Of a DNA stretch of 64,000 nucleotides, positions 9,159-17,695 are shown in pieces (positions within the stretch are counted from its first letter, which is position 1; the number at the start of each line of letters is the position of its first letter). Both the position numbers and the translations under genes were made by a program. Origin of the DNA: Nocardioides silvaticus (GTDB lineage: Bacteria; Actinomycetota; Actinomycetes; Propionibacteriales; Nocardioidaceae); assembly GCF_003160695.1 (NCBI RefSeq), contig NZ_QGDD01000008.1:62001-126000 (forward strand), given 5' to 3'. The notes under the pieces were generated by a model that did no database searches, was not told the origin of the DNA, and saw nothing but the letters and a program-made list of their open reading frames with translations.

Positions 9159-10451
9159 CTACCAGGTCGGCCTCAGCGGGAACCCGTTGCCGCCGTCGTC
9201 GCCGAGCCTGGCCGCCAGGATGTGGTGCAGCTGGATCTCGTTGCGCTCGAACGACAGCCGCGACGCGGCCATGTAGAGGCCCCACACCCGGCAGGTGTTC
9301 TCGCCGACCTCGGCCACGCAGGCGTCCCAGTTGGCCTCCAGGTTCGCGCACCACCCGGCGAGGGTCCGCGCGTAGTGGAGGCGCAGGTTCTCGACGTCGT
9401 GCACCTCGAGACCGACGTCGTGCACCGCGCTCACCAACCGCCCCGGGGCAGCGAGCTCGCCGTCGGGGAACACGTAGCGGTCGATGAACTCGCCGGGCTT
9501 GTGGCTCTGGTGGCTGCTGGCCCGGGTGATGCAGTGGTTGAGCAGCCGCGCCTCGGGCTTGAGCTTGTCCTTGATGAACGTGAAGTACGACGGGTAGTTG
9601 CGCACGCCGATGTGCTCGGTGAGCCCGATCGAGCTCACGGCGTCGAAATCGCCCTCCTCGACCAGCCGGTAGTCCAGGTGGCGGACCTCGGCGAGGTCGT
9701 CCAGGCCCTGCCGCTTGATCTCCTCCTGCGCCCACTCGGCCTGCTGCTGGGATAGGGTCACCCCGAGCGCCTTGACGCCGTACTCCTTCGCCGCATGACG
9801 CACCATGCCGCCCCAGCCGCAGCCGAGGTCGAGCAGCCGCTGGCCGGGCTTCAGGTCGAGCTTGCGGGCGACCAGGTCGTACTTGGTGGTCTGCGCCTCC
9901 TCGAGGGTGGCGGTCTCATGGGGGAAGACCGCGCAGGTGTAGGTCATCGAGGGCCCGAGGACCATCTCGTAGAACCGGTTGGAGACGTCGTAGTGGTGGT
10001 GGATCGCCTCGGCGTCGCGGGTCAGGCTGTGCCGGAAGCCCTCGAAGATCCGGCGCACGCGCGAGGGCGCCTCCTCAGCGGGCGGCGTCGGCGGGACCAG
10101 GTGGCTGACGCCGAGCGACCGCACCAGCGTGACCAGCTCCGACGGGCTGGGCCGACGGAACTTGATGCCGTCCTTGAGCACCACGAGCGCCTCGTAGGGG
10201 TCGCCGGGGTGGGTCCCGAACAGCTGGAGGTCGCCCGACACGTACGCGCGAGCCATCGCGAGGTCGGGGTCGGGCGAGCTCATCAGGTAGCTGAGGCCGC
10301 GCTCGCTCGCGATGTGGAAGCGGTACGGCGCGTCCTCGGGTCCGGCGCCGCTGCCGTCGTAGGCGGTGATCCGCAGCGGGAGCGGCTCCCGCATCAGGCT
10401 GTCGAAAGCCTCCGCGATGGAGAGCTTCCGGGCGGTCGTGGACTGTGTCAT
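9159..10451 (-). CDS. bfaB: SAM-dependent fatty-acyl methyltransferase (BfaB/UfaA1 type)
   Basis: A 430-residue member of the cyclopropane-fatty-acid synthase family. The SAM motif is LDLGCGWGGM (about residue 212), preceded by HHYDVSNRFYEMVLGPSMTY, and the later SSIGLTEHIG segment is also typical. Paired with an FAD oxidoreductase, such enzymes add a methylene group at C10 of oleoyl phospholipids, the first step to 10-methylstearic (tuberculostearic) acid; mycobacterial Rv0447c is the known relative. The ATG shares one base with the upstream gene's stop (TGATG), so the two are translationally coupled. The symbol rests on this pairing; a stand-alone cyclopropane synthase is less likely. Confidence 0.82.
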   Translation of the reverse strand: MTQSTTARKLSIAEAFDSLMREPLPLRITAYDGSGAGPEDAPYRFHIASERGLSYLMSSPDPDLAMARAYVSGDLQLFGTHPGDPYEALVVLKDGIKFRRPSPSELVTLVRSLGVSHLVPPTPPAEEAPSRVRRIFEGFRHSLTRDAEAIHHHYDVSNRFYEMVLGPSMTYTCAVFPHETATLEEAQTTKYDLVARKLDLKPGQRLLDLGCGWGGMVRHAAKEYGVKALGVTLSQQQAEWAQEEIKRQGLDDLAEVRHLDYRLVEEGDFDAVSSIGLTEHIGVRNYPSYFTFIKDKLKPEARLLNHCITRASSHQSHKPGEFIDRYVFPDGELAAPGRLVSAVHDVGLEVHDVENLRLHYARTLAGWCANLEANWDACVAEVGENTCRVWGLYMAASRLSFERNEIQLHHILAARLGDDGGNGFPLRPTW

Positions 10452-11833
10452 CAGCGGCTCCTCACAGCCTTGTCGTAGAGAGTGGTCAACCTGTCGTCGG
10501 GGTCGTGCCGCCGCTTCACCGCGGCGAGTGCCGGGCCGTTGTAGAGCCGGTCGAAGGTCTCGGGGTCGTAGAACGCCTCGGAGTAGAGGCTCTTGTGGCC
10601 GCCGAGGTCATGGACCTTGGCCTCGATCGCCCGGTTGCGCGGGGCGTTCACGGCGTCGGGGCCGACGTGGACAGTGCCCCAGAAGCCGACGTTGACGTAC
10701 GTCGCGCCGGGCTCGAGCGGGTAGGCGGTCCAGCCTCGGCCGCCGGTCGAGCCCCTCGAGACCAGCGGGCACAGCCACACCGGTCGCATGCCGATCTCGG
10801 CGTCGAACCAGTCGAGGAACTCCGGCAGCCGGTCGGCCGGCACCTCGATGTCCTGCACCACCCGCTCGCGCAGCGGCCGGCCGGCACGGCGGTCGAGCCG
10901 GTCGGCGATCCCGAGCTTGCGGTCCAGCCCGAGCAGCCGCATGTAGACGTCGGAGCGGCGCTTGCTCGCGGGCCACAGCCGCCGGAGCACCGGGTGCTGC
11001 GCGCCGAACGCGCCCGAGCACCAGAACCAGTCGGTGTCCCACCGCCACAGGTAGTCGTAGATCGTCAGCAGGTCGCTGTCCCGCTGCTGGATCGACCGGT
11101 AGTAGACCTGCTGGCCGGTGTAGTCGCTGACCTCGCCCGCACGGTCGGTCCACCGCGCAAGGGTCAGGTAGTACTCCCCCGGCGCGAACGCGACGCCGTC
11201 GAGCCCGTCGACGCGTGCGCCCTCGTGCTCGCCCGAGCGGGTGATCTCCTCGATCGTCTTGGCGAGCAGGCCGGGGTCGTCGAAGCGGACGTGCCGGAGC
11301 GCGACGTACGGCGGTACCGGCTCGAGCTCGATGCGCAGCCGGGTGGCGTAGCCCAGGCTGCCGTAGGAGTTCGGGAAGGCGTCGAACAGCTCGTCGCCCG
11401 GACGCACCGTCACCACCTCGCCCGCCCCGGTGAAGACGTCCATCTCGAGCACCGACTCGTGCGGGAGGCCGTTGCGGAAGCTGGTGGACTCGATGCCGAG
11501 ACCGGTGACCGCGCCACCGAGCGTGATCGTGCGCAGCTGCGGCACGACGAGCGGGATCAGCCCGTAGGGCAGGGTGGCGTCGACCAGGTCCTCGTAGGTG
11601 CACATGCCCTGCACCTCGGCGACGGGCGGCCCCTCGGCGGGGTGCGGGTCGACCTCGATGACGCCGGTCAGTCCGCTGACGTCGAGGCCGGGTGCCGAGC
11701 TCGCGGCCCGGGCGCGGAACAGGTTCGTCGTCTGCTTCGCCAGCCGCACCGGTTCGCCGGGCGGGATGGCACGGTAGGAGCTCCCGAGCCGTTCGACGGC
11801 CCGCCGGTGTTGGTCCCAGGCACGGTCAGCCAC
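10451..11833 (-). CDS. bfaA: FAD-binding oxidoreductase, 10-methylene reductase (BfaA type)
   Basis: A 460-residue flavoprotein of the type-4 FAD-binding (PCMH/VAO-like) fold. The FAD region includes PQLRTITLGGAVTGLGIES and NSYGSLGYATRLRIEL. A C-terminal substrate domain ends in VKRRHDPDDRLTTLYDKAV. In the tuberculostearate pathway this enzyme reduces the 10-methylene fatty acyl chain to 10-methyl (relative: mycobacterial Rv0449c). The third gene sometimes found there (bfaC) is absent. The GTG start at 11833 lies 6 nt after TAGTTT (11840-11845) with no Shine-Dalgarno, so the operon is probably leaderless. Confidence 0.82.
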   Translation of the reverse strand: MADRAWDQHRRAVERLGSSYRAIPPGEPVRLAKQTTNLFRARAASSAPGLDVSGLTGVIEVDPHPAEGPPVAEVQGMCTYEDLVDATLPYGLIPLVVPQLRTITLGGAVTGLGIESTSFRNGLPHESVLEMDVFTGAGEVVTVRPGDELFDAFPNSYGSLGYATRLRIELEPVPPYVALRHVRFDDPGLLAKTIEEITRSGEHEGARVDGLDGVAFAPGEYYLTLARWTDRAGEVSDYTGQQVYYRSIQQRDSDLLTIYDYLWRWDTDWFWCSGAFGAQHPVLRRLWPASKRRSDVYMRLLGLDRKLGIADRLDRRAGRPLRERVVQDIEVPADRLPEFLDWFDAEIGMRPVWLCPLVSRGSTGGRGWTAYPLEPGATYVNVGFWGTVHVGPDAVNAPRNRAIEAKVHDLGGHKSLYSEAFYDPETFDRLYNGPALAAVKRRHDPDDRLTTLYDKAVRSR

Positions 11834-12017
11834 GCGACGAAACTACCCCGCACCGCAGGGGGACGGGCAAGTGGAAAAGTTTGCCCGGTTCGGCTGTCAC
11901 CGCGATCGGACCGTGCCAAGATCGCTTCCCGTGAGCCCCACCCCCGGGGGCCCGGCCAGCGTGGCGTTCCTGCTCGCCGGCGAGGCTGTGATCTCCGGGC
12001 AGGGTGGCACTGCGGCG

Positions 12018-12043
12018 GGCCCGCCCCTCACCCGGGGCGGGCC
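12018..12043 (-). terminator. GC-rich terminator after the deaminase-like gene
   Basis: A perfect 10-bp stem (12018-12027 with 12034-12043, GGCCCGCCCC) around a 6-nt loop lies about 20 bp after the stop at 12065. It has no clear T-run. The remainder of 11846-12064 shows no gene. Confidence 0.6.
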
Positions 12044-12064
12044 GCCATCACCTCGGCAGGGCGT

Positions 12065-12418
12065 TCAGAGCGCGAGCGTGTCGGCGATCGTCCCGCGCGG
12101 GTCGCCCACGTGGACCAGCACCCCGGAGGCGCCGGCGAAGTCGCCCAGGACCGCCCGGTCGGAGTCGCCCAACCCGCCGGACTCCCCCAGCACGACGACC
12201 GCGTCCACCCCGGTGGAGCCGGAGGCGACCGCCATCGCGACGCAGGCCGCGACGGCGCTGAGCTGCAACGACGGGAGCGCGACCGTGGCCGCGGCGTAGG
12301 TACGCCCGTCGGTGTCGCGGGCGGCCGCACCCTCGGCCGCACCGATGCGCGCGCGGGTGGCGCGCGCGAGGGTGACCAGCTTCTTGTCCTCGGCTGTCAG
12401 GTCAGGGAGCTCAGGCAT
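12065..12418 (-). CDS. cytidine-deaminase-like protein lacking catalytic residues
   Basis: A 117-residue protein resembling the short cytidine deaminase fold. It opens with LTAEDKKLVTLARATRARIG and has RDTDGRTYAAATV where deaminases carry the GxxxENASY-like strand. The zinc and catalytic signatures are missing: there is no HAE/CAE and no PCxxC, and the protein has a single cysteine. It cannot be a normal zinc deaminase; a structural or ligand-binding role is possible. It is wedged in the conserved ybeY-CNNM-era order and its start overlaps the CNNM gene by 8 nt, so it belongs to that operon. Confidence 0.7.
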   Translation of the reverse strand: MPELPDLTAEDKKLVTLARATRARIGAAEGAAARDTDGRTYAAATVALPSLQLSAVAACVAMAVASGSTGVDAVVVLGESGGLGDSDRAVLGDFAGASGVLVHVGDPRGTIADTLAL

Positions 12419-13712
12419 GCGAGTGATTATCGTCGAGCTCGACCGGCGCCAGCCTGCGGATCCGGACCGTGCCGACCTTGTTGCGCCGCCCGGCTGCCTC
12501 CTCGGCCTCGAACCGCAGGCCGTGGCACTCCACGGCCGAGCCCGGGATCGGGACCTTGCCGAGGTGCTTGGCCATCAGCCCGCCGATCGAGTCGACGTCC
12601 TCCTCGTCGACGTCGAAGCCGAAGAGCTCGTCGAGGTCGTCGATCGGGTAGCGCGAGGACACCCGCACCTCGCCGTCCCCGAGGTGCTCGACGAGGACCT
12701 CTTCCTCGTCGTACTCGTCGGTGATCTCACCGACGATCTCCTCGAGCAGGTCCTCGATGGTGATGAGTCCGGCGGTGCCGCCGTACTCGTCGACGACGAC
12801 CGCGATGTGCTGGCGCCCCGCCTGCATCTCGCGCATCAGGTCGTCGACCGGCTTGGAGTCGGGCACCCACACGACCGGGCGCATGATCTCCTCGACCCGC
12901 TGGGTCAGCTCCACGTCGGGCGCCTCGAAGTCACGGCGGACGACGTCCTTGAGGTAGGCGAAGCCGCGCACGTCGTCGAGGTTCTCACCGATCACCGGCA
13001 CCCGGGAGAAGCCCGAGCGCAAGAACAGCGAGAGCGTCTGCCGCAGGTTCTTGTAGGTCTCGATGTAGACCACGTCGCCGCGCGGCACCATCACCTCGCG
13101 GACCGTGGTGTCGCCGAGCTCGAACACCGAGTGGATCATCTTGCGCTCGTCGGACTCGATGACCGCGGACGCCTCGGCGATGTCGACCAGCTCGCGCAGC
13201 TCGGTCTCGGTCGAGAACGGACCTTCGCGGAAGCCGCGGCCCGGGGTGATCGCGTTGCCGATCATGATCAGCAGCTTGGGGAACGGGCCGAGGATCCGGG
13301 TGAGCGCCCACAGCGGCCAGGCCGACCAGAGCGCGACGGTGTCCGCGTGCTGCCGGCCGAGGGTGCGGGGGGCGACGCCGACCACGACGAACGAGACGAC
13401 GAGCATGGCGCCGGTCGCGATGCCGACCTGGGCCCAGTAGGACCGGTCGACGTACTCGGTCACCAGCACGGCGACGAGGACGATGGCCGCGATCTCGCAG
13501 AGCATGCGGACGAACAGCGCCGTGTTGAGGTAGGGCGGCGCGTCGTCGAGCACCACCACCAGCCGCTGCGCGCCGGCCTTCTCCTCGCCCTCCAGCTCGC
13601 CGGCCCGGGCCCGGGAGAACCCGCCCAGCGCGGCTTCAGCGGCAGCGAAGAGCCCCGCCATCACGACGAGGACCGCCGCGGTGACGAGCAACCAGAAGTC
13701 ACCGCTCGGCAT
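12411..13712 (-). CDS. CNNM/CorC-type membrane protein with CBS pair
   Basis: A 433-residue hemolysin-family (HlyC/CorC, UPF0053) protein, probably a divalent cation (Mg2+/Co2+) transporter or its regulator. The N-terminal DUF21 membrane domain (about residues 1-190) has several hydrophobic segments. It is followed by two CBS domains ([18 protein letters not shown] onwards) and the C-terminal CorC_HlyC domain with [18 protein letters not shown] pairs usually bind ATP or AMP. The start at 13712 overlaps ybeY by 14 nt, so expression is coupled to the phoH-ybeY transcript. Confidence 0.93.
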   Translation of the reverse strand: MPSGDFWLLVTAAVLVVMAGLFAAAEAALGGFSRARAGELEGEEKAGAQRLVVVLDDAPPYLNTALFVRMLCEIAAIVLVAVLVTEYVDRSYWAQVGIATGAMLVVSFVVVGVAPRTLGRQHADTVALWSAWPLWALTRILGPFPKLLIMIGNAITPGRGFREGPFSTETELRELVDIAEASAVIESDERKMIHSVFELGDTTVREVMVPRGDVVYIETYKNLRQTLSLFLRSGFSRVPVIGENLDDVRGFAYLKDVVRRDFEAPDVELTQRVEEIMRPVVWVPDSKPVDDLMREMQAGRQHIAVVVDEYGGTAGLITIEDLLEEIVGEITDEYDEEEVLVEHLGDGEVRVSSRYPIDDLDELFGFDVDEEDVDSIGGLMAKHLGKVPIPGSAVECHGLRFEAEEAAGRRNKVGTVRIRRLAPVELDDNHSHA

Positions 13713-14169
13713 CGCGCCACTCGGCCAGCAGGCGGTCCTGCAGGCCGAACATCTCCTTGTGCTCCTCGGGCTCAGCGTGGTCGTAGCCGAGCAGGTGGAG
13801 GATGCCGTGCACCGTCAGCAGCTCCAGCTCGGCGACGGTGCCGTGGCCGGCCGCCTCGCCCTGCCGCTCGGCGACGGTCGGGCAGAGCACCAGGTCACCG
13901 AGGACGCCCTCCTCGGGCTCCTCGGTCACCAGGCCGGGCCGCAGCTCGTCCATCGGGAAGGCCAGGACGTCGGTCGGGCCCTCCTTCTCCATCCACTGCG
14001 CGTTGAGCTGCGCGATGGTGTCCTCGTCGACGGCCTTGATGCAGAGCTCGGCGAGCGGGTGCACCCGCATCCGGTCCATCACGAACCGGCTGAGCCGCGC
14101 GAGCTGCTTGACGTCGACGCCCGTGCCGGACTCGTCGAGGACCTCGATGCTCACGAGGGAATCATCCAT
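13699..14169 (-). CDS. ybeY: rRNA maturation endoribonuclease YbeY
   Basis: A 156-residue metalloendoribonuclease that processes the 16S rRNA 3' end and takes part in 70S quality control. The zinc site HGILHLLGYDHAEPEEH supplies the three histidines (HxxxHxxxxxH). The segment GPTDVLAFPMDE is the second family hallmark. The length is normal. It overlaps phoH by 8 nt upstream and the CNNM gene downstream, in the standard phoH-ybeY order. Confidence 0.96.
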   Translation of the reverse strand: MDDSLVSIEVLDESGTGVDVKQLARLSRFVMDRMRVHPLAELCIKAVDEDTIAQLNAQWMEKEGPTDVLAFPMDELRPGLVTEEPEEGVLGDLVLCPTVAERQGEAAGHGTVAELELLTVHGILHLLGYDHAEPEEHKEMFGLQDRLLAEWRDAER

Positions 14170-15178
14170 GGGGGCGCTGGGGCCTCGCCACGGGGGCGGA
14201 CTGCTCGACGCGGGCGTCGTACTCGTCGTAGGCCGCGACGATCCGGCCGACGAGCTTGTGCCGCACGACGTCGTGGGCGGTGAGCCGCACGAAGGTCAGG
14301 TCCTCCACGCCGTCGAGGATGCCCTCGACGATCCGCAGGCCCGAGGTGGTGCCGGACGGCAGGTCCACCTGGGTCACGTCGCCGGTGACGACGATCTTCG
14401 AGCCGAAGCCGAGCCGGGTGAGGAACATCTTCATCTGCTCGGGCGTGGTGTTCTGCGCCTCGTCGAGCACGATGAAGGAGTCGTTGAGCGACCGGCCGCG
14501 CAGGTAGGCCAGCGGCGCGACCTCGATGGTGCCGGCGGCCAGCAGCTTCGGGATCGACTCGGGGTCGATCATGTCGTGGAGCGCGTCGTAGAGCGGCCGC
14601 AGGTAGGGGTCGATCTTCTCGCTGAGCGTGCCCGGCAGGAAGCCGAGCTTCTCCCCCGCCTCGACCGCGGGCCGCGACAGGATGATCCGGTTGACCTGCT
14701 TGGACTGCAGCGCCTGCACGGCCTTCGCCATCGCCAGGTAGGTCTTGCCGGTGCCGGCTGGGCCGATGCCGAAGGTGATCGTGTGCTTGTCGATCGCCTC
14801 GACGTACCGCTTCTGGTTGAGCGTCTTCGGGCGGATCGAGCGGCCGCGGTTGCTGAGGATGTTCATCGACAGCACGTCGGCCGGGCGCTCGGTCGTCTCG
14901 GTTCGGAGCATGCTTGCGACGCGCTCGACGGTCTCGGGCGTGACGCCCTGACCGGTGCGCAGGATCGCCACCAGCTCGTCGAGCAGGCGCTCTGCGAGCG
15001 CGACCTCGCCCGGGTCACCGTGGAGGGTGATCCGGTTGCCGCGGACGTGGATCTCGCAGCCGAAACCGCGCTCGATCAGGCCGAGGTGCTCGTCCCCGGG
15101 GCCGAGCAGGCTGACCATGTCGATGCTGTTGGGCACCACGACGGTGTGACGGGTCTGGTGCGTGGGTGAGTTGGTCAT
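14162..15178 (-). CDS. phoH: PhoH-like ATPase
   Basis: A 338-residue PhoH family P-loop ATPase, likely an RNA helicase or phosphatase acting with YbeY. Walker A is [11 protein letters not shown] (about residues 137-147) and Walker B is FIVLDEAQN, with [17 protein letters not shown] between them. A short N-terminal domain precedes the ATPase core. The ATG at 15178 is preceded by GGGCAAGG. It leads the operon phoH-ybeY-CNNM-deaminase-like. Confidence 0.95.
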   Translation of the reverse strand: MTNSPTHQTRHTVVVPNSIDMVSLLGPGDEHLGLIERGFGCEIHVRGNRITLHGDPGEVALAERLLDELVAILRTGQGVTPETVERVASMLRTETTERPADVLSMNILSNRGRSIRPKTLNQKRYVEAIDKHTITFGIGPAGTGKTYLAMAKAVQALQSKQVNRIILSRPAVEAGEKLGFLPGTLSEKIDPYLRPLYDALHDMIDPESIPKLLAAGTIEVAPLAYLRGRSLNDSFIVLDEAQNTTPEQMKMFLTRLGFGSKIVVTGDVTQVDLPSGTTSGLRIVEGILDGVEDLTFVRLTAHDVVRHKLVGRIVAAYDEYDARVEQSAPVARPQRPHG

Positions 15179-15305
15179 CCTTGCCCGGAGGGGCGGCCTT
15201 CCTGGTGCGGCATCGGTGAGTGGACAAACATGCTACTTCGGATCAACGCAGGGACCGACCCCGTTTAATCCGGCGCCGCGCCCTGCCGACGCGTACCGTG
15301 GGCGC

Positions 15306-15563
15306 ATGCGCGGGGACGAGTACGACGACGAGACCGTCGACGTCGCACCCGAGACCGAGCCCGACTGGTTCCCCGGCAACCACCTGCCCGAGGACGCCCG
15401 CAGGCTCGGGCTGACCCACCACGTCCCCGACGGTGCGCTGCTGGACTTCGCCGGGTCGCTCGACGGCGCGAAGGCCTACCACCGGTTCACCGCGTGGTTC
15501 CTGCTGGTCGTGTTCGGCCTGCCGGTGCTGTTCGCCGTGATGCGGCTGTTCCAGGCGCTCTAG
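15306..15563 (+). CDS. small single-pass membrane protein, unknown
   Basis: An 85-residue protein with an acidic N-terminal half (DEYDDETVDVAPETEPDW), the segment LPEDARRLGLTHHVPDGALL, and one transmembrane helix near the C-terminus (WFLLVVFGLPVLFAVMRLF). I do not recognise the family. The ATG at 15306 is 6 nt after TACCGT (15294-15299) with no Shine-Dalgarno, a leaderless arrangement that supports a real gene. It is divergent from phoH and convergent with the HIT gene. Confidence 0.65.
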   Translation: MRGDEYDDETVDVAPETEPDWFPGNHLPEDARRLGLTHHVPDGALLDFAGSLDGAKAYHRFTAWFLLVVFGLPVLFAVMRLFQAL

Positions 15564-15568
15564 GGTGC

Positions 15569-15949
15569 TCAGCCCGGCGGCCAGGTCATCGACCGGCCGC
15601 CCAGCACGTGCAGGTGGGCGTGGAAGACCGTCTGGTGCGCGGCCGGACCGGTGTTGAACACCATCCGATAGCCGGCGTCGGGTCCGTCGATGCCCTCCTG
15701 GACGGCGATCTCGCGGGCCGCGTCGAACAGGTCGGCCGCCGTGGCCGGCTCGCCCACGGCCAGGTCGGCGGCGTTGGCGAAGTGGCTGCGCGGGATGACG
15801 AGCACGTGGGTGGGGGCCTGCGGGTTCAGGTCACGGAACGCGACGGTCGTCTCCGACTCGTGCACGATCGTCGCCGGCACGTCGCCGGTCACGATCTTGC
15901 AGAACAGGCACTCGGGGTCGAACGGGGTGGGGTCCGTGGGAGAGGTCAC
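15569..15949 (-). CDS. HIT family nucleotide-binding protein
   Basis: A 126-residue histidine-triad hydrolase or transferase acting on nucleoside phosphoramidates or similar nucleotides. The triad is HAHLHVLGG near the C-terminus. The N-terminus CLFCKIVTGDVPA has the two cysteines common in Hint-type proteins. I prefer the GTG at 15949 (VTSPTDPTPF); an in-frame GTG at 15970 is possible. Substrate is unknown. It ends 6 bp from the convergent small membrane protein gene. Confidence 0.93.
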   Translation of the reverse strand: MTSPTDPTPFDPECLFCKIVTGDVPATIVHESETTVAFRDLNPQAPTHVLVIPRSHFANAADLAVGEPATAADLFDAAREIAVQEGIDGPDAGYRMVFNTGPAAHQTVFHAHLHVLGGRSMTWPPG

Positions 15950-16041
15950 GTGCCCACCATCCCACGGCACCCTATTTCAAGAGGGGGCGCGCCGACGTCA
16001 ACCCGGTCGTGGGCTCGCGCGTGGAACTAGCGTGACCAGCT

Positions 16042-16092
16042 ATGCAGCGCTCCCCACGATCGCGCCGGCCCCGGCGTGGAGCCTCGGCGTGA
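16042..16092 (+). CDS. possible leaderless upstream peptide of the sigma gene
   Basis: A 16-codon ORF (MQRSPRSRRPRRGASA) starts 8 nt after TAGCGT (16028-16033) and stops with a TGA that overlaps the sigma factor GTG (GTGA). That geometry would couple the two translations. It has six Arg codons and no recognised homologue. It could be chance in GC-rich DNA. Confidence 0.3.
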   Translation: MQRSPRSRRPRRGASA

Positions 16093-16634
16093 CCGAGGCC
16101 CGCCCGGGGTTGCCTGCCGACGCCGACGCCGGCGTCGAGGCGCTCTACCTCGCGCACTGGGACCAGCTGGTCCGGCTCTCGGTGCTGCTCGTGCGCGACC
16201 AGGGCACCGCGGAGGAGATCGTGCAGGACGCGCTGGTCGCCGTGCACCAGAAGTGGGACCGGCTGACCGAGCGCGACAAGGCACTCGCCTACCTACGCCA
16301 GGCGGTGGTCAACCGCTCCCGCTCGGCGCTGCGCCACCGCGGGGTGGTCGGGCGCTACCTCGCCCGCCAGCAGGGACCGGACCCGGCGCCCGCCGCCGAC
16401 CAGAAGGTGCTCGGGGACGCCCGGCGACAGCTGGTGCTCGACGCACTGCAGCAGCTGCCCCGGCGGCAGCGCGAGGTGCTCGCGCTGCGCTACTACCTGG
16501 ACCTTTCCGAGGCGGAGATCGCCGAGACCCTCGGGATCAGCCGGGGCGCGGTGAAGAGCCATGCCTCGCGCGGCGCCGCCAGTCTGCGCCCGATCCTGGC
16601 GGGGCTCGGCCCGGACCTGAGGTCGGAACCATGA
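16089..16634 (+). CDS. ECF RNA polymerase sigma factor, SigE family
   Basis: A 181-residue extracytoplasmic-function sigma factor. Region 2 is LYLAHWDQLVRLSVLLVRDQGTAEE in two overlapping parts, with EEIVQDALVAVHQKW recognising the -10; region 4 is LPRRQREVLALRYYLDLSE followed by ISRGAVKSHASRG for -35 binding. The GTG at 16089 has GGAG 7 nt upstream; an earlier in-frame GTG at 16032 overlaps the likely -10. Its stop overlaps the next gene (ATGA), so it is coupled to a membrane protein that is probably its regulator. The stimulus is unknown. Confidence 0.88.
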   Translation: MTEARPGLPADADAGVEALYLAHWDQLVRLSVLLVRDQGTAEEIVQDALVAVHQKWDRLTERDKALAYLRQAVVNRSRSALRHRGVVGRYLARQQGPDPAPAADQKVLGDARRQLVLDALQQLPRRQREVLALRYYLDLSEAEIAETLGISRGAVKSHASRGAASLRPILAGLGPDLRSEP

Positions 16635-17668
16635 ACGACAGCCACGACGACGAGACCCTGCGCGCGCTGCTCCGCGACGCCGTCGCCGACGTCGACCCTC
16701 GCGACCGGCTCGCGGACGTACGACGGCGCACCCGCGTCCGCCGTACGGCCACCGGCCGGCGCTGGCTGCCGGTCCTCGTGGGCGCCGGAGCGGTCGGCGC
16801 CACCGTCGTCGCCGCGACGTTCGTCGTCGGCGGCCTCACCGACGAGACCGACGACCCCGACCAGGCGCCGGTCGCGTCCGCACCGCCCGCACCGGGTCCG
16901 TCGGAGGAGCCGATCACCCGCGCAGCCGGGGTCTACTTCGTCGCACCCACCCCCACCGGCCCGCGGCTGTTCCGTGAGTTCCAGGCGGTCGGGCAGACCG
17001 CGGACCCCGCCGAGCTGGCACTGCTCGCCCTGCAGCGGCTGAGCCTGGGCGCCACGGATCCCGACTACGAGACCCTGTGGCCGGCGGACGCCTTCGCCTC
17101 GGTCATCGTCGAGGAGGACCGGATCGTCGTCGGGCTCGGCTCGGAGGAGGCGCTCGAGGCGCCCCGGTCCCCCGCTGCGTACCTCGGCGTGCAGCAGGCC
17201 GTCTACACGGCCGAGGCCGCGATCGGGAAGGCGCTGCCGGTGTCGTTCGAGCGGGACGGCCGCCCGGCCCGGGAGGTGCTCGGCCTGCCGGTCGGCGCGC
17301 AGGTCCGGCGCGACACGTCGTTCAGCCTCCTGACCCCGGTCAACATCACCGACCCCGGCGAGGAGCTGGCCGTCGAGGAGGACACCTTCGTCGCCAACGG
17401 CACGATGGCCACCTACGTCCGCGACGTCACCTGGACGCTGCGGCAGACCGACGGCGCGGTCGTCCGCGAAGGAACCACCACGCCCGTGGACATCACCGGC
17501 CCCGACGCCCGCGCCACCCTCGGCGCCCCCGGGTGGGAGACCCGCCCGATCGACGTCGGCGACCTCCCTCCCGGCGACTACGTGCTCGAGGCGTCGGTCG
17601 TCGACACGGGGCAGACGTCCGACCGGCCCGAGGAATTCACCGACACGCGGACCATCACCGTCCGCTGA
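16631..17668 (+). CDS. membrane-anchored GerMN/Gmad2-like protein, possible anti-sigma factor
   Basis: A 345-residue protein. Residues 1-45 form a short cytoplasmic region (DDETLRALLRDAVADVDPRD), then one membrane helix at about 47-68 and an acidic linker. The outer part has a GerMN-like domain (VYFVAPTPTGPRLFREFQAV to VQQAVYTAEA) followed by a Gmad2-type Ig-like domain (VNITDPGEELAVEEDTFVAN). It is translated from an ATGA overlap with the sigma gene, the usual place of an anti-sigma factor, but no zinc-binding anti-sigma motif is seen. The downstream lipoprotein shares the ectodomain plan. Confidence 0.72.
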   Translation: MNDSHDDETLRALLRDAVADVDPRDRLADVRRRTRVRRTATGRRWLPVLVGAGAVGATVVAATFVVGGLTDETDDPDQAPVASAPPAPGPSEEPITRAAGVYFVAPTPTGPRLFREFQAVGQTADPAELALLALQRLSLGATDPDYETLWPADAFASVIVEEDRIVVGLGSEEALEAPRSPAAYLGVQQAVYTAEAAIGKALPVSFERDGRPAREVLGLPVGAQVRRDTSFSLLTPVNITDPGEELAVEEDTFVANGTMATYVRDVTWTLRQTDGAVVREGTTTPVDITGPDARATLGAPGWETRPIDVGDLPPGDYVLEASVVDTGQTSDRPEEFTDTRTITVR

Positions 17669-17695
17669 CCGTCCACCACCGAGAGGATCGGAACC

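Noticed and set aside
11871..12299. 142-codon plus-strand ORF in the bfaA upstream gap
   Set aside because: Overlaps the terminator and the deaminase-like gene; no domain and no convincing start.
10445..12724. 759-codon open frame on the plus strand
   Set aside because: Mirror of bfaA and the deaminase-like/CNNM genes; no recognisable motif.
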